From: Pseudomonadota bacterium
GTDB lineage: Bacteria > Pseudomonadota > Gammaproteobacteria > Burkholderiales > Burkholderiaceae_C
Assembly (NCBI GenBank): GCA_023438115.1
Contig: JAEZEB010000071.1
Coordinates: forward strand, 1-18,104
Length of the DNA: 18,104 nucleotides
Reading direction: 5' to 3'
Positions 1-7,493 of this stretch are shown here, in pieces (the stretch's first letter is position 1; each line of letters begins with the position of its first letter). The notes below the pieces were generated by a model that was not told the DNA's origin, did not search any database, and saw only the letters and a list, made by a program, of their open reading frames with translations. The position numbers were made by a program, and so were the translations under genes.

Positions 1-1380
1 GTGCTTGCCGTAGCCGCCGCCGTTGGCGGGACGACGGTCACCCGGGCGGCCCGGCTTGCCGCCGAAGCCGGCGCGCGCGGGGCGCTGCTCGAAGCGGCTC
101 TTGGGCTCCAGGCCCGGCACCGTTTCCGGCGTGAAGCGCTGCTGGCTGTAGTGCTCGATGTCGCCGATCTTGCGGCGGTCGCGGAACTCGGCGAAGGTGA
201 CGGCCAGGCCGTCGCGTCCCGCGCGGCCGGTGCGGCCGATGCGGTGCGTGTAGTCCTCGCTCTTCATCGGCAGGCCGAAGTTGAACACGTGCGTGATCGT
301 CGGCACGTCGATGCCGCGCGCGGCGACGTCGGTGGCCACGAGGATCTGCACCTGGCCGTTGCGCAGCGCCATCAGGCGGCGGTTGCGCAGGCCCTGCGAC
401 AGCGCGCCGTGCAGCGCCACGGCGCTGAAGCCTTCCTGCTGCAGGTCGGCGGCCAGGCCGTCGCATTCCACCTGCGTGCTGGCGAACACGATCGCCTGGT
501 CGATGCCGGCATCACGCAGCCAGTGGTCCAGCATCTGGCGCTTGTGGTGCGGGTTGTCCGCCCAGAACAGCACCTGCTTGATGTTGGCGTGGCGCTCCTG
601 CGGCGAATCCACCTGGATGCGCTGCGGGTTGCGCATCACGCGCGCGGCCAGCTGCTGGATGCGCGGCGCGAAGGTGGCGCTGAACATCATGGTCTGGCGA
701 CGGTTGGCGGTGAGCTGGTGCACGGCCTCCAGGTCCTCGGCGAAGCCCAGGTCCAGCATGCGGTCGGCTTCGTCGACCACGAGGAACTGCACCTTGTCCA
801 GCTTGATCTGCTGCGAGCGCTGCAGGTCCAGCAGACGGCCGGGCGTGGCCACCACGAGGTCGGCGTTCTGCAGGCGCGCGATCTGCATCTGGTAGGGCAT
901 GCCGCCCACCACGTTGGCGATGCGCAGGCCGCGGGTGTGCTTGACCAGGTCGATGGCGTCGTGCGCCACCTGCTGCGCGAGCTCGCGCGTGGGGCACAGC
1001 ACCAGCGCGCCGGGCACGGCGGCCTTGAAGGAACGCGGGTTCAGCGGGTTCTTGCGCGCGCGCTTGGGCGGCGTCTCGCCGCGGGCGATGGCTTCCTCGT
1101 AGGCCTTGCGCTCGGCTTCGGCCTCGGCCGCCTTCTGGCGGATGAGGGTGTCGAGCACCGGCAGCAGGAAGGCCGCGGTCTTGCCGCTGCCGGTCTGGCT
1201 GGAGACCATCAGGTCGTTGAAGGCGACGCCTTCGCCCTGCTGCATGGCACGGCCGATGGCCTGCTGCTGCACGCCGGTGGGCTGGGTGAAGCCCAGGTCC
1301 GCCACGGCGGCGAGGAGTTCGGGAGCGAGGCCGAGCGCGGCAAAGCCGTTGGCCACGGCGGGATCTTGGTTTTCCGTCAT
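1..1380 (-). CDS. DEAD-box ATP-dependent RNA helicase, RhlE-like (3' end outside window)
   Basis: ATP-dependent RNA-unwinding enzyme of superfamily 2, expected in the cytoplasm in ribosome assembly or mRNA decay. Reading from the ATG at 1380-1378 gives 460 residues with no stop before the left edge, so the C-terminus is missing. Visible motifs in order: Q motif with PTGVQ (residues 34-38), Walker A SQTGSGKT (61-68), DEAD (203-206), SAT (234-236), and HRIGRTGRAGR near residue 378. Between motif I and PTRELA there is a charged insertion (about residues 80-115, rich in Ala, Glu, Lys, Arg), which I recall from Comamonadaceae homologues. The visible tail is Gly/Arg/Pro-rich, as in RhlE-type helicases whose basic tails bind RNA. 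Orn lies upstream on the same strand, 207 bases away. Family certain; the exact paralogue (RhlE versus another) is not. Confidence 0.93.
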   Translation of the reverse strand, partial: MTENQDPAVANGFAALGLAPELLAAVADLGFTQPTGVQQQAIGRAMQQGEGVAFNDLMVSSQTGSGKTAAFLLPVLDTLIRQKAAEAEAERKAYEEAIARGETPPKRARKNPLNPRSFKAAVPGALVLCPTRELAQQVAHDAIDLVKHTRGLRIANVVGGMPYQMQIARLQNADLVVATPGRLLDLQRSQQIKLDKVQFLVVDEADRMLDLGFAEDLEAVHQLTANRRQTMMFSATFAPRIQQLAARVMRNPQRIQVDSPQERHANIKQVLFWADNPHHKRQMLDHWLRDAGIDQAIVFASTQVECDGLAADLQQEGFSAVALHGALSQGLRNRRLMALRNGQVQILVATDVAARGIDVPTITHVFNFGLPMKSEDYTHRIGRTGRAGRDGLAVTFAEFRDRRKIGDIEHYSQQRFTPETVPGLEPKSRFEQRPARAGFGGKPGRPGDRRPANGGGYGKH

Positions 1381-1424
1381 GAGAAGTCCACGCGGCGCAG
1401 CCCGGGCGGGCGCGCCGTCATTGC

Positions 1425-1448
1425 AATGGTTGGAGAACATCAACCATT
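1425..1448. other. Perfect 8-bp inverted repeat in the helicase leader
   Basis: AATGGTTG (1425-1432) and CAACCATT (1441-1448) are exact inverted repeats around an 8-base spacer. The element lies 45 bases upstream of the helicase ATG, so it would form a hairpin in the 5' untranslated region or serve as a dyad operator. Its A/T content is noticeably higher than that of the surroundings. Function not known. Confidence 0.4.
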
Positions 1449-1463
1449 CCAACGACAAACAGG

Positions 1464-1503
1464 CTGGGCCTGCGGGCCAATGTGCTCCGTGGGAGCGGCC
1501 CAG
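1464..1503 (-). terminator. Nested hairpin downstream of orn (possible terminator)
   Basis: CTGGGCC (1464-1470) pairs with GGCCCAG (1497-1503), and GCTCC (1484-1488) pairs with GGAGC (1492-1496) inside it. On the minus strand this lies about 85 bases after the orn stop and is followed by a short T-rich stretch, not a clean T run. It could end orn transcripts or simply be leader structure of the helicase mRNA. The 207-base gap between the two genes otherwise holds the dyad at 1425-1448 and a GATAAT hexamer (minus strand, 1555-1560) within a near-palindrome. Confidence 0.25.
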
Positions 1504-1587
1504 TGCGAGAAGGCAGATGCGCGATTCAGCCGCCTCTTTGGCAGCGAGCCTGCGATTATCGCAGCATTCGGGTTTTCCTGCACGCCC

Positions 1588-2169
<582 letters not shown>

Positions 2170-2202
2170 CCGGCGATTGTCGCCGATGGGTAAGATCCCG
2201 GG
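2170..2202. promoter_or_regulatory. 33-bp divergent intergenic region with outward-facing -10-like boxes
   Basis: On the minus strand GACAAT (2176-2181) ends 6 bases before the orn ATG. On the plus strand TAAGAT (2191-2196) ends 6 bases before the M48 ATG. A small hairpin GGCGA-TTG-TCGCC (2172-2184) overlaps the first box. No convincing -35 hexamer is found at 16-18 bases from either box, so promoter assignment rests on position alone. If used, both boxes would start transcription at or next to the start codon. Confidence 0.35.
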
Positions 2203-3468
2203 ATGCAAGCCTCCCCCGCCCTCACCCTCGCCTTCGCAGCCTTCCTGCTCGCGGGCCTGGTGGTGAAGTTCTGGCTGGCCACGCGCCAGGTGCGCCACGT
2301 GGCGCGCCATCGCGATGCCGTGCCGCCGCCCTTCGACGGCACCGTGTCCCTCGCGGCGCACCAGAAGGCGGCCGACTACACGGTCGCCAAGTCGCGCCTG
2401 GGCCTGCTGGAAACCGCATGGGGCACGGCGGTGCTGCTTGGCTGGACCCTCCTGGGCGGCCTCGACCTCCTGAACCGTGCGCTGGTGGACTGGCTCGGCA
2501 CGGGCATGACGCAGCAGCTCGTGCTGCTCGGCGCCTTCGCGTTGATCGGCGGGCTGCTGGAACTGCCCTTCTCGCTTTATGGCACCTTCGTGGTCGAACA
2601 GCGCTTCGGCTTCAACAAGATGACCTGGAAGCTGTGGCTCGGGGACCTGCTGAAATCCACGCTGCTGGGCGTCGCCATCGGCCTGCCCATCGCGGCGCTG
2701 ATCCTGTGGCTCATGGGCGCGGCCGGCAACGGGTGGTGGCTGTGGGCCTGGGCGGTGTGGATGGGGTTCAACCTCCTGCTGCTGGTGGTGTACCCCACCT
2801 TCATCGCGCCCCTCTTCAACAAGTTCCAGCCGCTGGAAGACGAAACGCTGAAGGCGCGCGTCACGGCGCTGATGCAGCGCTGCGGCTTCGCGGCCAAAGG
2901 CCTGTTCGTCATGGATGGCAGCCGCCGCAGCGCGCATGCCAACGCCTATTTCACCGGCTTCGGCGCCGCCAAGCGCGTGGTCTTCTACGACACGCTGCTG
3001 GCCAAGCTCACGCCGGGCGAGGTCGACGCCGTGCTGGCGCACGAGCTGGGCCACTTCAAGCACAAGCACATCATCAAGCGCATCGTGATGATGTTCGCGG
3101 CCAGCCTGGCGGGCTTCGCCCTCCTCGGCTGGCTGGCTTCGCGCACCTGGTTCTACACGGGCCTGGGCGTGCGGCCCAACCTCGACGGCGCCAACGACGC
3201 CCTCGCGCTGCTTCTGTTCCTGCTGGCCGTGCCGGTGTTCACCTATTTCGTCTCGCCGCTGTTCGCGCGCTTCTCGCGCCGCCACGAATTCGAGGCCGAC
3301 GCCTTCGCCGTCAGCCAGACCAGCGGCGACGACCTGGGCCGCGCGCTGCTGAAGCTGTACGAGGACAACGCGTCCACGCTCACGCCGGACCCGGTGTACG
3401 TGAAGTTCTACTACTCGCATCCGCCCGCGTCGGAACGGCTCGCGCGCCTGCAGGGAGCCACGCCATGA
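2203..3468 (+). CDS. M48 family membrane zinc metallopeptidase (Ste24-like)
   Basis: Integral-membrane zinc endopeptidase, 421 residues, resembling Ste24/CAAX-protease-type M48 enzymes rather than the shorter HtpX. The N-terminal half is strongly hydrophobic, with several predicted membrane segments. The zinc motif HELGH spans residues 280-284, and the third ligand is expected to be E364 in EFEAD, the usual M48 spacing. Another hydrophobic pair lies between the two motifs. A conserved SAHANAYFTGF segment precedes the active site. Bacterial members are thought to act in membrane-protein quality control; this one's substrate is unknown. The ATG at 2203 is chosen because it begins the hydrophobic N-terminus. 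Its stop overlaps the next gene's ATG by 4 bases (ATGA, 3465-3468), implying translational coupling. Confidence 0.93.
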   Translation: MQASPALTLAFAAFLLAGLVVKFWLATRQVRHVARHRDAVPPPFDGTVSLAAHQKAADYTVAKSRLGLLETAWGTAVLLGWTLLGGLDLLNRALVDWLGTGMTQQLVLLGAFALIGGLLELPFSLYGTFVVEQRFGFNKMTWKLWLGDLLKSTLLGVAIGLPIAALILWLMGAAGNGWWLWAWAVWMGFNLLLLVVYPTFIAPLFNKFQPLEDETLKARVTALMQRCGFAAKGLFVMDGSRRSAHANAYFTGFGAAKRVVFYDTLLAKLTPGEVDAVLAHELGHFKHKHIIKRIVMMFAASLAGFALLGWLASRTWFYTGLGVRPNLDGANDALALLLFLLAVPVFTYFVSPLFARFSRRHEFEADAFAVSQTSGDDLGRALLKLYEDNASTLTPDPVYVKFYYSHPPASERLARLQGATP

Positions 3469-3800
3469 GCTCGATGCTGAAGAAGAAGGACTGGTCGCAG
3501 CAGCCGCGCCGCGCGCTGACGCCCACCGAGATCGTGCAGCGCCTGTCGGCCCTGCCGGGGTGGACGCTCTCCGGCGACGGCGACGACGTGGCGATCGAGA
3601 AGACCTACCGCTTCGCCGACTGGTACGAGACCATGGCTTTCGTCAACGCGCTGGCGTTCGTGGCGACGGCGATGGACCACCATCCCGACCTCTCGGTGCA
3701 CTACAACCGCTGCGTGGTGCGCTTCAGCACCCATTCGCTGAAAGGCATCTCGGACACCGACTTCGAGTGCGCAGTGCGCGCCGACGGCCTGCTCGCATGA
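3465..3800 (+). CDS. phhB: 4a-hydroxytetrahydrobiopterin dehydratase (pterin-4-alpha-carbinolamine dehydratase)
   Basis: Dehydrates 4a-hydroxytetrahydrobiopterin so that the pterin cofactor of aromatic amino acid hydroxylases can be recycled. The 111-residue length is usual for the family. The diagnostic segments are present: the FADWYETMAFVNALAFVA helix, the MDHHPDLSVHYNRC segment with the paired active-site histidines, and THSLKGISDTD. The N-terminus through the ATG at 3465 has a short basic tail (LKKKDW). It overlaps the upstream M48 stop by 4 bases and is followed 12 bases later by rsgA, so these three genes are probably one operon. No phenylalanine hydroxylase lies in the window, so the physiological partner cannot be shown here; some family members also have other roles. 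Confidence 0.93.
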   Translation: MSSMLKKKDWSQQPRRALTPTEIVQRLSALPGWTLSGDGDDVAIEKTYRFADWYETMAFVNALAFVATAMDHHPDLSVHYNRCVVRFSTHSLKGISDTDFECAVRADGLLA

Positions 3801-3812
3801 GGGGCGCATCCC

Positions 3813-4730
3813 TTGGCTGAGCCCCAAGCGCAGACGGGCCTGGTGGTGGCCGCGCATGGCCGCCACTGCGTGGTGGAATCCCCCGACGGCACCCGGCGCC
3901 TGTGCCACGCGCGCGGCAAGAAGAACGAGACGGTGGTGGGCGACCGCGTCCGCTGGCGGCCCACGGGTGACGAAGGCGTGATCGAGGCCGTGGAGCCGCG
4001 CCGCAACCTCTTCTACCGCCGCGACGAGGTGCGCACCAAGTCCTTCGCCGCCAACCTCGACCAGGTGCTGGTTCTGATCGCCGCCGAGCCCGAGTTCTCC
4101 GAGATGCAACTCGCCCGCGCGCTGATCGCGGCAGAAGCGGAACGCATCGCGCCGTGCATCGGCCTGAACAAGAGCGACCTCACGGAGCCCTTCGCGCGCG
4201 CGTCGGCCCGGCTGGAGCCCTACCGCCACATGGGCTACCGGGTGCTGCAGCTGGCGCTGCGCGCGCAGGGCGACGCCGGCCCGCTGCGCGAGCAGCTGCA
4301 GGGCCGCACGACGCTGGTGCTGGGGCCTTCGGGCGCCGGCAAGAGCACGCTGGTGAACCTGCTGGTGCCGCAGGCGCAGGCGCTCACCGGCGAGATCTCG
4401 CAGGCGCTGAACTCCGGCCGGCACACGACCACCGCCACCACCTGGTACTGGGTGGACGAGGCGCGCGAGACGGCGCTGATCGATTCGCCGGGCTTCCAGG
4501 AATTCGGCCTGCACCACATCGAGCCCATGCAGCTCGCCGGCCTGATGCCCGACCTGAAGCCGCACGTGGCCGCGTGCCGCTTCTACAACTGCACGCACAT
4601 GCACGAGCCGGGCTGCGGGGTGCGCGCGGCCGTGGTGGAGACGCCAGGCGCGCCGCCGGACCGCATCGAGCCCAGCCGCTACCGCATCTACCGCACGCTC
4701 TTCGAGGAACTTTCGCAACCGCGTTACTGA
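3813..4730 (+). CDS. rsgA: Small-ribosomal-subunit GTPase RsgA
   Basis: Circularly permuted GTPase that binds the 30S subunit late in assembly and checks the decoding centre. 305 residues: an N-terminal OB-fold (about residues 1-70), then the G4 motif NKSD (119-122) ahead of G1 GPSGAGKST (171-179) and G3 DSPGF (224-228), which is the permuted order that defines the family. The C-terminal zinc finger C-x4-C-x-H-x5-C is intact (ACRFYNCTHMHEPGC). The start is TTG at 3813: the upstream in-frame codons run straight into the phhB stop, leaving no other start, and GAGGGG lies 8 bases before it. Expressed downstream of M48-phhB. RimM, another 30S factor, is encoded about 3.6 kb away on the opposite strand. 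Confidence 0.97.
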   Translation: MAEPQAQTGLVVAAHGRHCVVESPDGTRRLCHARGKKNETVVGDRVRWRPTGDEGVIEAVEPRRNLFYRRDEVRTKSFAANLDQVLVLIAAEPEFSEMQLARALIAAEAERIAPCIGLNKSDLTEPFARASARLEPYRHMGYRVLQLALRAQGDAGPLREQLQGRTTLVLGPSGAGKSTLVNLLVPQAQALTGEISQALNSGRHTTTATTWYWVDEARETALIDSPGFQEFGLHHIEPMQLAGLMPDLKPHVAACRFYNCTHMHEPGCGVRAAVVETPGAPPDRIEPSRYRIYRTLFEELSQPRY

Positions 4731-4733
4731 GCC

Positions 4734-4782
4734 TCTTGTGGCCGGTCCATCCGCCCGCATGTGCATGGGAGGAGACACAAGA
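4734..4782 (+). other. Inverted repeat spanning the trxC ribosome binding site
   Basis: TCTTGTG (4734-4740) is matched by CACAAGA (4776-4782), an exact 7-bp inverted repeat with a 35-base loop. The purine-rich GGGAGGAGA (4767-4775) abuts the right arm, so pairing would place the ribosome binding site at the foot of a hairpin. The spacing from that site to the trxC ATG is long (13 bases). In-frame ATGs at 4759 and 4765 sit inside the loop. Confidence 0.3.
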
Positions 4783-4788
4783 CCACCC

Positions 4789-5241
4789 ATGAGCCAGCTG
4801 CACGTCGTCTGCCCGCATTGCCACACCACCAACCGCGTGGCGAGTGACGACCTGTCGCGCTCGCCGGACTGCGGCAGCTGCCACCGGGCGCTGTTCGACG
4901 GCCATCCGGCCAATCTCTCCGCCACCGAATTCGAGCGTCACGTCACGCGCAGCCAATTGCCCGTGCTGGTGGATTTCTGGGCGCCGTGGTGCGGCCCCTG
5001 CCGCATGATGGCGCCGGCCTTCGAGCAGGCGGCGCAGCAGCTCGAGCCGCGCGTGCGGCTCGCCAAGGTGAACACCGAGGAAGCCCAGGGCCTGGGCGCG
5101 CGGCTGAACCTCCGCAGCATCCCAACGCTGGCCCTGTTCGTGGGCGGCCGCGAAGTCGCTCGCCAGGCCGGCGCGATGGGCGCGGCCGACATCGTGCGCT
5201 GGACGCAGTCGCAGCTCGCGCGCACGCCCACCACGGCCTGA
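4789..5241 (+). CDS. trxC: Thioredoxin 2 (zinc-binding N-terminus)
   Basis: Cytoplasmic thiol-disulfide reductant, 150 residues. Unlike thioredoxin 1, it has an N-terminal zinc-binding module with two CxxC pairs (C8/C11 and C28/C31), followed by the thioredoxin fold with active site WCGPC at residues 67-71 and the cis-proline segment RSIPT. This two-part layout matches E. coli TrxC. The start is set at the ATG at 4789 because MSQLHVVCPHC aligns with the family N-terminus; upstream in-frame ATGs would add unusual residues. It lies 58 bases after rsgA in the same direction, with its own strong but distant Shine-Dalgarno sequence, so it may be co-transcribed or separately controlled. TrxC is under OxyR in E. 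coli; I see no operator I would call here. Confidence 0.95.
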   Translation: MSQLHVVCPHCHTTNRVASDDLSRSPDCGSCHRALFDGHPANLSATEFERHVTRSQLPVLVDFWAPWCGPCRMMAPAFEQAAQQLEPRVRLAKVNTEEAQGLGARLNLRSIPTLALFVGGREVARQAGAMGAADIVRWTQSQLARTPTTA

Positions 5242-5262
5242 TGCCGCGGCGGTCCCCGTAGG

Positions 5263-5291
5263 CCGGCGGTGAGCCCGCAGGCGAACCCCGG
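5263..5291. terminator. Hairpin between convergent trxC and CobD-family genes
   Basis: CCGG-c-GGT-ga-GCC-CGCA-GGC-ga-ACC-CCGG folds into a stem with one bulged C and a symmetric GA/GA internal loop. It occupies most of the 59-base convergent gap and is preceded by CGTAGG (5258-5263), the same core seen in the palindromes at 9868-9941 and 14117-14195. No T run follows, so intrinsic termination is not certain; a bidirectional terminator or REP-like repeat is the simplest reading. Confidence 0.45.
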
Positions 5292-5300
5292 TGAAGAAAG

Positions 5301-6287
5301 CTACCCCAGCAGGTTCGCCAGCGTCAGCAACGCCAGCAACACCATCCACAGCACCACCGAGCGCCACACCAGCCCCACCACGCTGCGCAGGTGCGCGATC
5401 TCCGCTTCGCGCCCCGGCGTGCTCGCGGTGTCCACGCCGCCCGGATCCGTCGCGACGAAGCCGGCCGGCGCCGCGGCCACCGCGGGCTTGAGCCCTTCCC
5501 CCCCCAGCCGAACGTTCACCGCGCCCGAGGTGGCCGCCAGGATCACGCCGTCGCTGTCGTTGGGGAAGCGCTGCGCGTAGTTGCGCCAGCAGTCGATCGC
5601 CTCCTCGAAACTGCCCACCACCGCGAAGGCCGTGGCGGTGATGCGCGCCGGCAGCCAGTCCACCGCCGCCCAGGCGCGCGCGGCCGCGGACTGCAGCGCC
5701 TCGCTGGCCGGCTGGATCTGCATGCGGCTGCGGTGGCGCCAGTAGCGCACCACGAATTCGGCCATGCGGTACAGCACCGCGCCGGCGGGGCCCAGCCCGA
5801 AGGCGGCGAGCACCGAAAACCAGGCCAGCACACCGAAGACGTGGCGGTGCGCCGCCAGCACCGAGTACTCGATGACGTGGCGCACGATCTCGCTGCGCGG
5901 CAGCTCGCTCGCGTCCACGCGCTGCCACTGCGCGAGCAGCTGGCGCGCGCGCGTCTCGTCGCCCGCTTCCAGCGCATCGCGGATGTCGGTGAAGTGGTGG
6001 CTGAACTGGCGGAAGCCCAGCGTGACGTACAGCACGATCACGCTCCACACCATGGCGGCCGGCCAGCCGACGAAGGCCAGCAGCGCCTGGTGGACCCCCA
6101 GCGCCAGCAGCGAGGGCACCAGCACGGCCAGCACCCAGGCGATCCAGCCATGCTGCGGCTTGCCGGCGTCGAAGTTGCGGCTGACCCAGCGCGCCCACAC
6201 GCGCAGCCCGCCGTGGATGGGGTTGTGCGGTCCCAGCGGACGCACCTGCTCGATCAGCAGGGCGAACAGGATCGCGAAGAAGCTCAT
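5301..6287 (-). CDS. CobD/CbiB-family integral membrane protein, function uncertain
   Basis: 328-residue membrane protein with hydrophobic segments near the N-terminus (FFAILFALLIEQVRP), around residues 48-70 and 75-95, in the middle and at the C-terminus. The central part (RHVIEYSVLAAHRHVFGVLAWF, then GPAGAVLYRMAE and VDWLPARITATAFAVVGSFEEAIDCW) matches the CobD/CbiB-AmpE superfamily pattern. True CbiB/CobD makes adenosylcobinamide phosphate in cobalamin synthesis, and AmpE is a membrane sensor-like protein linked to beta-lactamase regulation. No cobalamin gene or ampD is nearby, so I do not assign either role. The ATG at 6287-6285 starts the first membrane segment; TATCAT lies 7 bases before it and no Shine-Dalgarno sequence is seen. 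The Nudix gene ends 35 bases upstream in the same direction. Confidence 0.82.
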   Translation of the reverse strand: MSFFAILFALLIEQVRPLGPHNPIHGGLRVWARWVSRNFDAGKPQHGWIAWVLAVLVPSLLALGVHQALLAFVGWPAAMVWSVIVLYVTLGFRQFSHHFTDIRDALEAGDETRARQLLAQWQRVDASELPRSEIVRHVIEYSVLAAHRHVFGVLAWFSVLAAFGLGPAGAVLYRMAEFVVRYWRHRSRMQIQPASEALQSAAARAWAAVDWLPARITATAFAVVGSFEEAIDCWRNYAQRFPNDSDGVILAATSGAVNVRLGGEGLKPAVAAAPAGFVATDPGGVDTASTPGREAEIAHLRSVVGLVWRSVVLWMVLLALLTLANLLG

Positions 6288-6322
6288 GGCCCGGATGATA
6301 GCGGCCGGGCCCCGGGATCCGT

Positions 6323-7042
6323 TTAGTCGGCGAGGAAGCGGTAGAAGTTGCGCAACATCGCCGCGGTCGCGCCCCAGATGAAGCGCTCGCGGCCGCCGTC
6401 CTCGTAGGGCATCGAGAACCACTCGCGGCGCACGCCGGAGAGCTCCACGGCATGGCGGCGGTGGTGCGCCGGGTTCATCAGGAAATCGAGCGGCACCTCG
6501 AAGGCGTCGGCGACCTCGTGCGGGTTCAGCGCCATGCGGTAATCCGGCTGCACCAGCGCCACCACCGGCGTGATGATGAACATGGTGCCCGTGGTGTAGG
6601 TGGGCATGGTGCCGATCACCTCGGCCTGCGCGCGGTCGAGGCCGATCTCCTCGTGCGCCTCGCGCAGCGCGGTATCCGCCTCGTCGATGTCCGTCGCATC
6701 CTGCTTGCCGCCGGGGAAGGCCACCTGGCCCGAGTGGGTGGAAAGGTTCGCGGTCCGCTCGGTGAGCAGCACGGTGGGGCGCTCGCGCATCACCACCGGC
6801 ACCAGCACCGAGGCGCGGGCGGGTTGCCGGTCGGTGAAGCGGCGCTCCGACCACAGCTCCGGCTGCCAGGCGCGCGGCTCGGCGAAGCGCCGCCGCAGCG
6901 CGGTGGGCACCAGCGCCTCGGACCGCACGGGCGGCAGGTGGGCGTCGATGCCCACCACGGGCACGGCGCGCGGGTCGAAGTCGGGCAGCTTCGACAGCGG
7001 CGTGTCGGGCGGGATGGTCGCGGACGGATCGATCGGCGGCAT
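6323..7042 (-). CDS. Nudix hydrolase, CoA pyrophosphatase (NudL/UPF0035) type
   Basis: Predicted to cleave coenzyme A or acyl-CoA to 3',5'-ADP and phosphopantetheine. 239 residues. The UPF0035/CoA-pyrophosphatase signature upstream of the Nudix box is present (LLTERTANLSTHSGQVAFPGG), and the box itself reads GGKQDA...TALREAHEEIGL with the REXXEEXG core intact. A long N-terminal extension with PVVGIDAHLPPV precedes the domain and looks typical of Burkholderiales homologues. The start ATG (7042-7040) comes only 13 bases after the T run of the rplS terminator, with no Shine-Dalgarno sequence, so expression probably relies on readthrough or on a promoter overlapping rplS. The CobD-family gene follows 35 bases downstream. 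Confidence 0.9.
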   Translation of the reverse strand: MPPIDPSATIPPDTPLSKLPDFDPRAVPVVGIDAHLPPVRSEALVPTALRRRFAEPRAWQPELWSERRFTDRQPARASVLVPVVMRERPTVLLTERTANLSTHSGQVAFPGGKQDATDIDEADTALREAHEEIGLDRAQAEVIGTMPTYTTGTMFIITPVVALVQPDYRMALNPHEVADAFEVPLDFLMNPAHHRRHAVELSGVRREWFSMPYEDGGRERFIWGATAAMLRNFYRFLAD

Positions 7043-7055
7043 GCGGTGCGGAACG

Positions 7056-7093
7056 AAAAAGCCGCCGCGGACCCAGGGCCGGCGGCGGCTTTC
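7056..7093 (-). terminator. Rho-independent terminator after rplS
   Basis: On the minus strand GCCGCCGC-type arms (plus-strand 7061-7068 and 7082-7089) form an exact 8-bp GC stem with a 13-base loop, followed immediately by TTTTT (plus-strand AAAAA at 7056-7060). It starts about 17 bases after the rplS stop. Flanking A/T pairs can extend the stem. This is the clearest intrinsic terminator in the window and marks the end of the rpsP-rimM-trmD-rplS unit. Confidence 0.85.
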
Positions 7094-7109
7094 GCGCGGA
7101 GCGCGCTCC

Positions 7110-7493
7110 TTATTCGGCGGCGGCCGCGCCCTTCTGGGCGTAGACCAGCTTTTCCTTGATGCGCGCCGACTTGCCGCTGCGCTCGCGCAGGTAGTACAGC
7201 TTGGCGCGGCGCACGTCGCCGCGGCGCTTGACCTCGACGCCGGCGATCAGCGGGCTGTAGGTCTGGAAGGTCCGCTCCACGCCTTCGCCGCTGGAGATCT
7301 TGCGCACGGTAAAGGCACTGTTCAGGCCGCGGTTGCGCTTGGCGATCACGACGCCTTCGTAGGCCTGCACGCGCTTGCGGGTGCCTTCGACGACGTTCAC
7401 GGACACGATCACCGTGTCGCCGGGGGCGAACTCGGGGATGTTCTTGCCCAGGCGGGCGATTTCCTCTTGCTCGAGGGTCTGGATCAGGTTCAT
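7110..7493 (-). CDS. rplS: 50S ribosomal protein L19
   Basis: Large-subunit protein at the 30S-50S interface. 127 residues, a little longer than the E. coli protein because of an Ala-rich C-terminal tail (QKGAAAAE). Family sequence is obvious: PEFAPGDTVIVSVNVVEG, RVQAYEGVVIAKRNRG, FTVRKISSGEGVERTFQTYSP, RRGDVRRAKLYYLRERSGKSARIKEK. The ATG at 7493-7491 has AGAGG about 6 bases upstream. It is the last gene of the S16 operon, but is set off from trmD by 111 bases, wider than the few bases between the other members, and a TATAAT box overlaps the trmD stop. A strong terminator follows. Confidence 0.98.
   Translation of the reverse strand: MNLIQTLEQEEIARLGKNIPEFAPGDTVIVSVNVVEGTRKRVQAYEGVVIAKRNRGLNSAFTVRKISSGEGVERTFQTYSPLIAGVEVKRRGDVRRAKLYYLRERSGKSARIKEKLVYAQKGAAAAE

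Noticed and set aside
1550..1564. Near-palindrome CTGCGATTATCGCAG as a helicase promoter or operator
   Set aside because: The GATAAT it contains on the minus strand has no acceptable -35 within 16-19 bases and lies about 175 bases from the helicase ATG, so I did not list it as a promoter.
2170..3420. Minus-strand extension of the orn frame to 610 residues
   Set aside because: Only the last 193 residues are oligoribonuclease; the rest is antisense to the M48 protease and has no family features.
3411..4925. 504-residue minus-strand open frame
   Set aside because: Antisense to phhB, rsgA and the start of trxC, all of which have clear motifs.
5301..6287. Assignment as adenosylcobinamide-phosphate synthase
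   Set aside because: Superfamily similarity alone, without any cobalamin gene nearby, does not justify the enzyme name.
5391..6326. 311-residue plus-strand open frame
   Set aside because: Antisense to the CobD-family gene, which has well-formed membrane segments on the minus strand.
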